Positions 5,116-8,219 of a DNA stretch of 8,219 bases are shown here, piece after piece (positions within the stretch are counted from its first letter, which is position 1; every line of letters starts with the position of its first letter). The notes beneath the pieces were generated by a model. That model had not been told where the DNA came from, ran no database searches, and saw nothing but the letters and a program-made list of their open reading frames with translations. The position numbers were made by a program, and so were the translations under genes. Origin of the DNA: an uncultured Treponema sp. (GTDB taxonomy: Bacteria; Spirochaetota; Spirochaetia; Treponematales; Treponemataceae); NCBI GenBank assembly GCA_905373565.1, contig CAJPTT010000089.1, forward strand, positions 1 through 8,219, given 5' to 3'.

Positions 5116-6915
5116 ATGCGTAAAATAGTATTGTATATATTGGTATTATCTCTGTTTTTTTCTTGTCGTTCCGTACAATCCGCAAAAATAGAAACTTCTA
5201 CCGTAAAAGAATTGTCCGTATCTTTTAATAATAATACGGATTTTGCGATTGATATACTTGAAAATAATCCTGAAGCAATTTCCGCTGTCTTGCATATCGA
5301 ACCTAAGCGGAACAAAACGTTTACTAAAAAAATTTATGCCGGTGATGATATATCGTTGTTTTTTTATGCAAAATTTTATATTCCAGTTGGTAAAACCGTT
5401 GTGTCTGTAATTGACTATAGGGAAAATAGAGTAGAAACAAAAAATGGACTCAATCAGACTGTTAGTATCACTACATTAGGAGCCGTAATTAAAAATTCGC
5501 CGTATTACGTGGTGCTTAAAAATAAAGCCGATAAAGAAATTTCTGTATGTAATTCAAGCGCAAAAAGCTTATACATCACGCTTGATAAAACAAAAAGTGT
5601 AGCACCGGAAAATATAGCCGTATACTCATCAAAAGAGAGAGCATTCTATACGCAGCAGGATAAAATATCCATGCGCATTTTATATAACGATAAAGAATTT
5701 GACTTTCCAATTACCTTCCTCCAACCCGGTTACGTCTATACCTACATTTTCGACGGAAAACGGATTGTAAAAGAAGATGAACGTCCGTTGCTTAAAATAG
5801 GTGAACCCTTGTGGAAGCAGAGCGGCGCGGATGGTGTTTCCGTTTCAAACATAATGTCCGCTCCGGCGAGAGATTCTTTTTATGCCGTCGGAAAAGTCCG
5901 AAAAAAGGATGCGAACGGAAGTCTCTATGATGCCGGTTTTATACAATGCACTGAAAGGAATGGTAAGGAACGGTGGACTCATTTTTTTGAAGAAACCGGC
6001 TGCGACAGCGCCGTTTATGACGGTATCGTGTTGGAAAACGGTGATCTATTAGCAGCAGGGCACACGAGCGGAGACGTGCAAAACGGACTCCTACTATTGT
6101 ACTCATCCGGCGGCGTTTTATTGAATACCCAGAAAATTCCCGGCAGCTCCGGCTTTGAATCCGTTACACCCCTTTCCGGCGGAACTTTTTTAGTTACCGG
6201 TTTTGACAGCAAGGATAAACTCATGTTCGGAAAGGTGCATATCGAAAAAAGCGTCATCCGCTATGAATCTTTTACCGCTCCGCTGCCGCTTGCCGGAACC
6301 GAATTTGTTACAAGTGCACATCCGCTCTACGACAGCCGTACGAAAACGCTTTTTATATGCTGTAATATGCTTGATACCGAAACCGAATTGCCGCTGCCTT
6401 CGGCGCTGTTTGCACTGGCGGAGAACGGTACGGCAAAGCGAATCCCCTTGCTGCATGCAATCAAATCCGTTGCAGCAGTCTCACAGGATGCAAACGGTGT
6501 GCTGTATATTGCCGGAGAAACCGGAACGGCAGAGCATTCAACGGCAATGATTGTAACGGTTGACGCTGCGCAGAACAAGCAGGCTGCGTTTTATACCGGC
6601 GGCACACCGTATGCCTACATTGCAGACATGCTGCTGAATGAAAAAAGCGGTGAGCTTATCATCGCGGGAACCGAAAAAGCGGCGGACAGCGCAGGTAACG
6701 GTGGAACACCTTTTTTCAAAAGCCTCGCGCTTGCTTCCGGCAAAGAACTGTGGACGGCGGGGTACTCGGATAAAACCTATGAACTTTTATCTTCTTTTAT
6801 TCCCTGTACCGATTACGGGTTTATTGCGCAGTTTACTTCTGTGAACGAAGACGGCGAATATTCTTCGCCTATTTGTACCGTCCGCCTTAGCGCAACAGGG
6901 AAGATGGGGAAGTGA
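5116..6915 (+). CDS. Lipoprotein B with a propeller-like C-terminal region, function unknown
   Basis: This is a 599-residue predicted lipoprotein. The signal MRKIVLYILVLSLFFSC ends in the relaxed spirochaetal lipobox LFFSC, with cysteine 17. Residues about 30-215 are beta-rich and resemble the module of lipoprotein A (for example LSVSFNNNTDFAIDILENN, then IYAGDDISLFFY, and later YYVVLKNKADKEISVCNSS). From about 228 the protein changes to repeating units of the type 'ENGDLLAAGHTSG', 'SGGTFLVTGFDS', 'ANGVLYIAGETG' and 'KSGELIIAGTEK', each followed by a strand with an aromatic or hydrophobic core. This pattern suggests a beta-propeller. No catalytic motif is seen. Base composition rises from roughly 25-38% GC in the first 600 bases to about 50% beyond 5800, so the two halves may have separate histories. 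The ATG at 5116 has no ribosome site at normal distance, but it is the only start giving a complete signal peptide. Confidence 0.88.
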   Translation: MRKIVLYILVLSLFFSCRSVQSAKIETSTVKELSVSFNNNTDFAIDILENNPEAISAVLHIEPKRNKTFTKKIYAGDDISLFFYAKFYIPVGKTVVSVIDYRENRVETKNGLNQTVSITTLGAVIKNSPYYVVLKNKADKEISVCNSSAKSLYITLDKTKSVAPENIAVYSSKERAFYTQQDKISMRILYNDKEFDFPITFLQPGYVYTYIFDGKRIVKEDERPLLKIGEPLWKQSGADGVSVSNIMSAPARDSFYAVGKVRKKDANGSLYDAGFIQCTERNGKERWTHFFEETGCDSAVYDGIVLENGDLLAAGHTSGDVQNGLLLLYSSGGVLLNTQKIPGSSGFESVTPLSGGTFLVTGFDSKDKLMFGKVHIEKSVIRYESFTAPLPLAGTEFVTSAHPLYDSRTKTLFICCNMLDTETELPLPSALFALAENGTAKRIPLLHAIKSVAAVSQDANGVLYIAGETGTAEHSTAMIVTVDAAQNKQAAFYTGGTPYAYIADMLLNEKSGELIIAGTEKAADSAGNGGTPFFKSLALASGKELWTAGYSDKTYELLSSFIPCTDYGFIAQFTSVNEDGEYSSPICTVRLSATGKMGK

Positions 6916-6935
6916 AAGAAGATTCTCAATGCAAC

Positions 6936-6965
6936 ATCCTGCAAAATTTTTGTAGGATTTATTTT
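6936..6965 (+). terminator. Rho-independent terminator after lipoprotein B
   Basis: ATCCTGC (6936-6942) pairs with GTAGGAT (6952-6958) with one G-U pair, and the A4/T4 flanks extend the stem. It is followed at once by the U-rich TTATTTT. It starts 20 bases after the stop and ends 25 bases before the next ATG. It should cut read-through into the DUF4384 gene, at least partly. Confidence 0.65.
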
Positions 6966-6990
6966 ATGGGATTGCAATTAGGAGATATGT

Positions 6991-8046
6991 ATGAAAAAAC
7001 GATTTATGTTGGCAGCTGTAATAAGCTGCGTAGTGATCTCTGTACTGTCTGCACAGCAGTCTATTGAAGGGGTGCTGCGAAAGTTTGACGGAGCCATATC
7101 GCAGGCGGCGATTCCGAAAGCTCAAGTTTCGATAGGTTTTATTTCGTATGCGGAAACCGATACGAGCGGTACGGTGGTGCCGTGGATGCAAAGCGAAATA
7201 AAAAAGGCTGCGGCAAAGATGCGGCATATCGATGTCATACAGTCGAAAATGCTGCCGCCGCAGGAACAAACCGGCATTGCAACTCGCGGCGCTTCTTTCG
7301 GCAAACACCGGACGATCGCTCCTAAGGATCGAAAGTATATCCTTACCGGTAAATACTATGAAAACAAAACGGCAGGGGTTGTGGAGTTGACCCTTGAGCT
7401 GTCAAGCACGAGTGGAAAACTGCTTGCTTCCGAGACTGCTTCAATCCCGATGACGGAGATCAGCAATAGGAACTTAATGCTCTATCCCGAAAACCTTGCG
7501 CAAGCGGAAGCTATCAAGGAAGAATTTACACAAGCCGCAGCGGAAGTCCAAAACGCCGAACCTGCCGCTGCAAAGAAGACGTCGCAGAAGGCCGGTTCAC
7601 CGTCTGCCACAGCAAAGAGCGGAACAATAGATATTACTGCGGTTATGCTCGATTCGGAGAATAACCTTGTGGATATTCTGTATCCGGGCGATACGGTTAA
7701 ATTTCTTGTCAGTACCGGCACGGACGCCTACATCGCCATTATGGGAATAGACGCGCAGGGCAATCAGTATTGGCTGCCGGTACAAAACAACTTCTTAAAA
7801 GCCGATATGCCGCGTACCTTCCCCGATGGCGATGTGGACTATCAGGTGGTGGACGGGGTGTTCGGCTCGGAGCACCTTTTTATCTACGCGGCTTCAACTC
7901 CCGACGGGCTTCCCAAACCAACCGGCGATGCTACCTATCAGCCCAACACCGTTTTGAATGCCACACGTGGTATGATTGCTGTTGCCAAGCAGAAGAAGCT
8001 GGAAACAGGTACTTTTGTTATTCCGTACACGGTGATGAAAAAGTAA
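6991..8046 (+). CDS. Secreted DUF4384 domain protein
   Basis: This 351-residue exported protein has a Sec signal peptide MKKRFMLAAVISCVVISVLSA, probably cut before QQ at 21/22. There is no lipobox cysteine, so a periplasmic location is likely. Residues about 24-155 look like the alpha/beta fold of the FlgO/CsgG/LpoB type: KAQVSIGFISYAETD, a helix EIKKAAAKM, then IDVIQSK, KYILTGKYYENK and VVELTLELSSTSGKLLASE. A low-complexity Ala/Lys/Ser linker spans about 183-210. Residues about 212-300 match DUF4384 (LYPGDTVKFLVSTGTDAYIA, IDAQGNQYWLPV, FGSEHLFIYAAS). DUF4384 is often fused to, or encoded beside, caspase-fold peptidases, and the next gene appears to be one. TAGGAG lies 6 bases before the ATG. 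The biochemical role is unknown; a partner or regulator of the downstream protein is a reasonable inference. Confidence 0.9.
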   Translation: MKKRFMLAAVISCVVISVLSAQQSIEGVLRKFDGAISQAAIPKAQVSIGFISYAETDTSGTVVPWMQSEIKKAAAKMRHIDVIQSKMLPPQEQTGIATRGASFGKHRTIAPKDRKYILTGKYYENKTAGVVELTLELSSTSGKLLASETASIPMTEISNRNLMLYPENLAQAEAIKEEFTQAAAEVQNAEPAAAKKTSQKAGSPSATAKSGTIDITAVMLDSENNLVDILYPGDTVKFLVSTGTDAYIAIMGIDAQGNQYWLPVQNNFLKADMPRTFPDGDVDYQVVDGVFGSEHLFIYAASTPDGLPKPTGDATYQPNTVLNATRGMIAVAKQKKLETGTFVIPYTVMKK

Positions 8047-8056
8047 TTTGTTATGT

Positions 8057-8086
8057 AGGGGGGCATATTACTGTATCCCCCTCTTT
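8057..8086 (+). terminator. G-run/C-run hairpin between the DUF4384 gene and the next gene
   Basis: AGGGGG (8057-8062) pairs with CCCCCT (8077-8082), with ATA/TAT able to pair inside. Only CTTT follows, so it is a weak terminator at best. A second C5 run at 8094-8098 could pair with the same G-run instead, nearer to the ribosome site at 8109-8114. Confidence 0.45.
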
Positions 8087-8121
8087 ACAATCTCCCCCAT
8101 CACTGAATAAGGAGATTTAAA

Positions 8122-8219
8122 ATGCATCATCTTAAAAAACTCTTATTTTGCTGTGCGCTGTTTATACTTGCAACTGACGCTGCCTTTACTCAAGAAGCGA
8201 AGAACGCGCTGCTGATTGC
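8122..8219 (+). CDS. Start of a secreted, probably caspase-fold (C14-like) protein, cut by the window end
   Basis: Thirty-two complete codons are visible. AAGGAG stands 7 bases before the ATG. The first about 23 residues form a signal peptide (MHHLKKLLFCCALFILATDAAFTQ); two cysteines lie in the hydrophobic core, but the sequence around them does not form a clear lipobox. The mature start EAKNALLIA resembles the first beta strand of caspase-like domains (typically K-x-ALLIGN). Its position right after a DUF4384 gene supports this. The catalytic His and Cys are outside the window, so the assignment is tentative. Formally it could be any exported protein beginning with such a strand. Confidence 0.6.
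   Translation, partial: MHHLKKLLFCCALFILATDAAFTQEAKNALLI

Noticed and set aside
1..8219. CRISPR array, insertion sequence, tRNA or rRNA
   Set aside because: No regularly spaced repeats, transposase frame, terminal inverted repeats, cloverleaf or rRNA-like sequence was found on either strand.

Overview
The window looks like chromosomal DNA of a host-associated spirochaete, most likely an oral-type Treponema. This is inferred from the style of the proteins: a methyl-accepting chemotaxis protein (MCP), lipoproteins with relaxed lipoboxes, a MurE with a non-DAP-type substrate motif, and a secreted DUF4384 protein next to what looks like a caspase-fold protein. No rRNA, tRNA, CRISPR array, insertion sequence or phage structural gene is visible. 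The species cannot be fixed from the sequence alone.

Layout. Bases 1-1475 (+) are the 3' part of an MCP whose 5' end lies outside the window. It converges on murE (1542-3152, -), the cytoplasmic ligase that adds the third residue of the peptidoglycan stem peptide. A 14-bp inverted repeat spans the convergent junction and supplies the last codons of murE. Upstream of murE is a small XRE-family regulator (3348-3662, -). From 3979 onward all genes are on the + strand: lipoprotein A (3979-5055), lipoprotein B with a propeller-like C-terminal half (5116-6915), a secreted DUF4384 protein (6991-8046), and the start of a secreted, probably caspase-like protein (8122 to the window end).

The most informative region is 3660-3978. 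The regulator appears to be transcribed from an extended -10 promoter whose start would fall on or next to its ATG, giving a leaderless message. A good divergent + strand promoter (TTGACG-17-TAACAT, 3698-3726) points at the lipoprotein cluster. Three copies of a 14-bp near-palindromic motif (consensus ACATCAAGATATTG) lie at 3677-3690, 3708-3721 and 3735-3748. They cover the upstream edge of the regulator -10, the spacer of the divergent promoter, and its predicted start. This is the layout of an autoregulated repressor switch. The divergent transcript would have a leader of about 245 nt holding a 10-bp hairpin and a perfect 22-bp palindrome inside what resembles a dispersed intergenic element.

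How the genes may work together. The four + strand genes all encode exported proteins, and each gap between them contains a hairpin, so they may form a loosely coupled envelope cluster under the XRE protein. Lipoproteins A and B seem to share a repeated beta-rich module. The DUF4384 protein and the caspase-like protein are a pair whose domains commonly occur together. The function of the cluster is not known from sequence.
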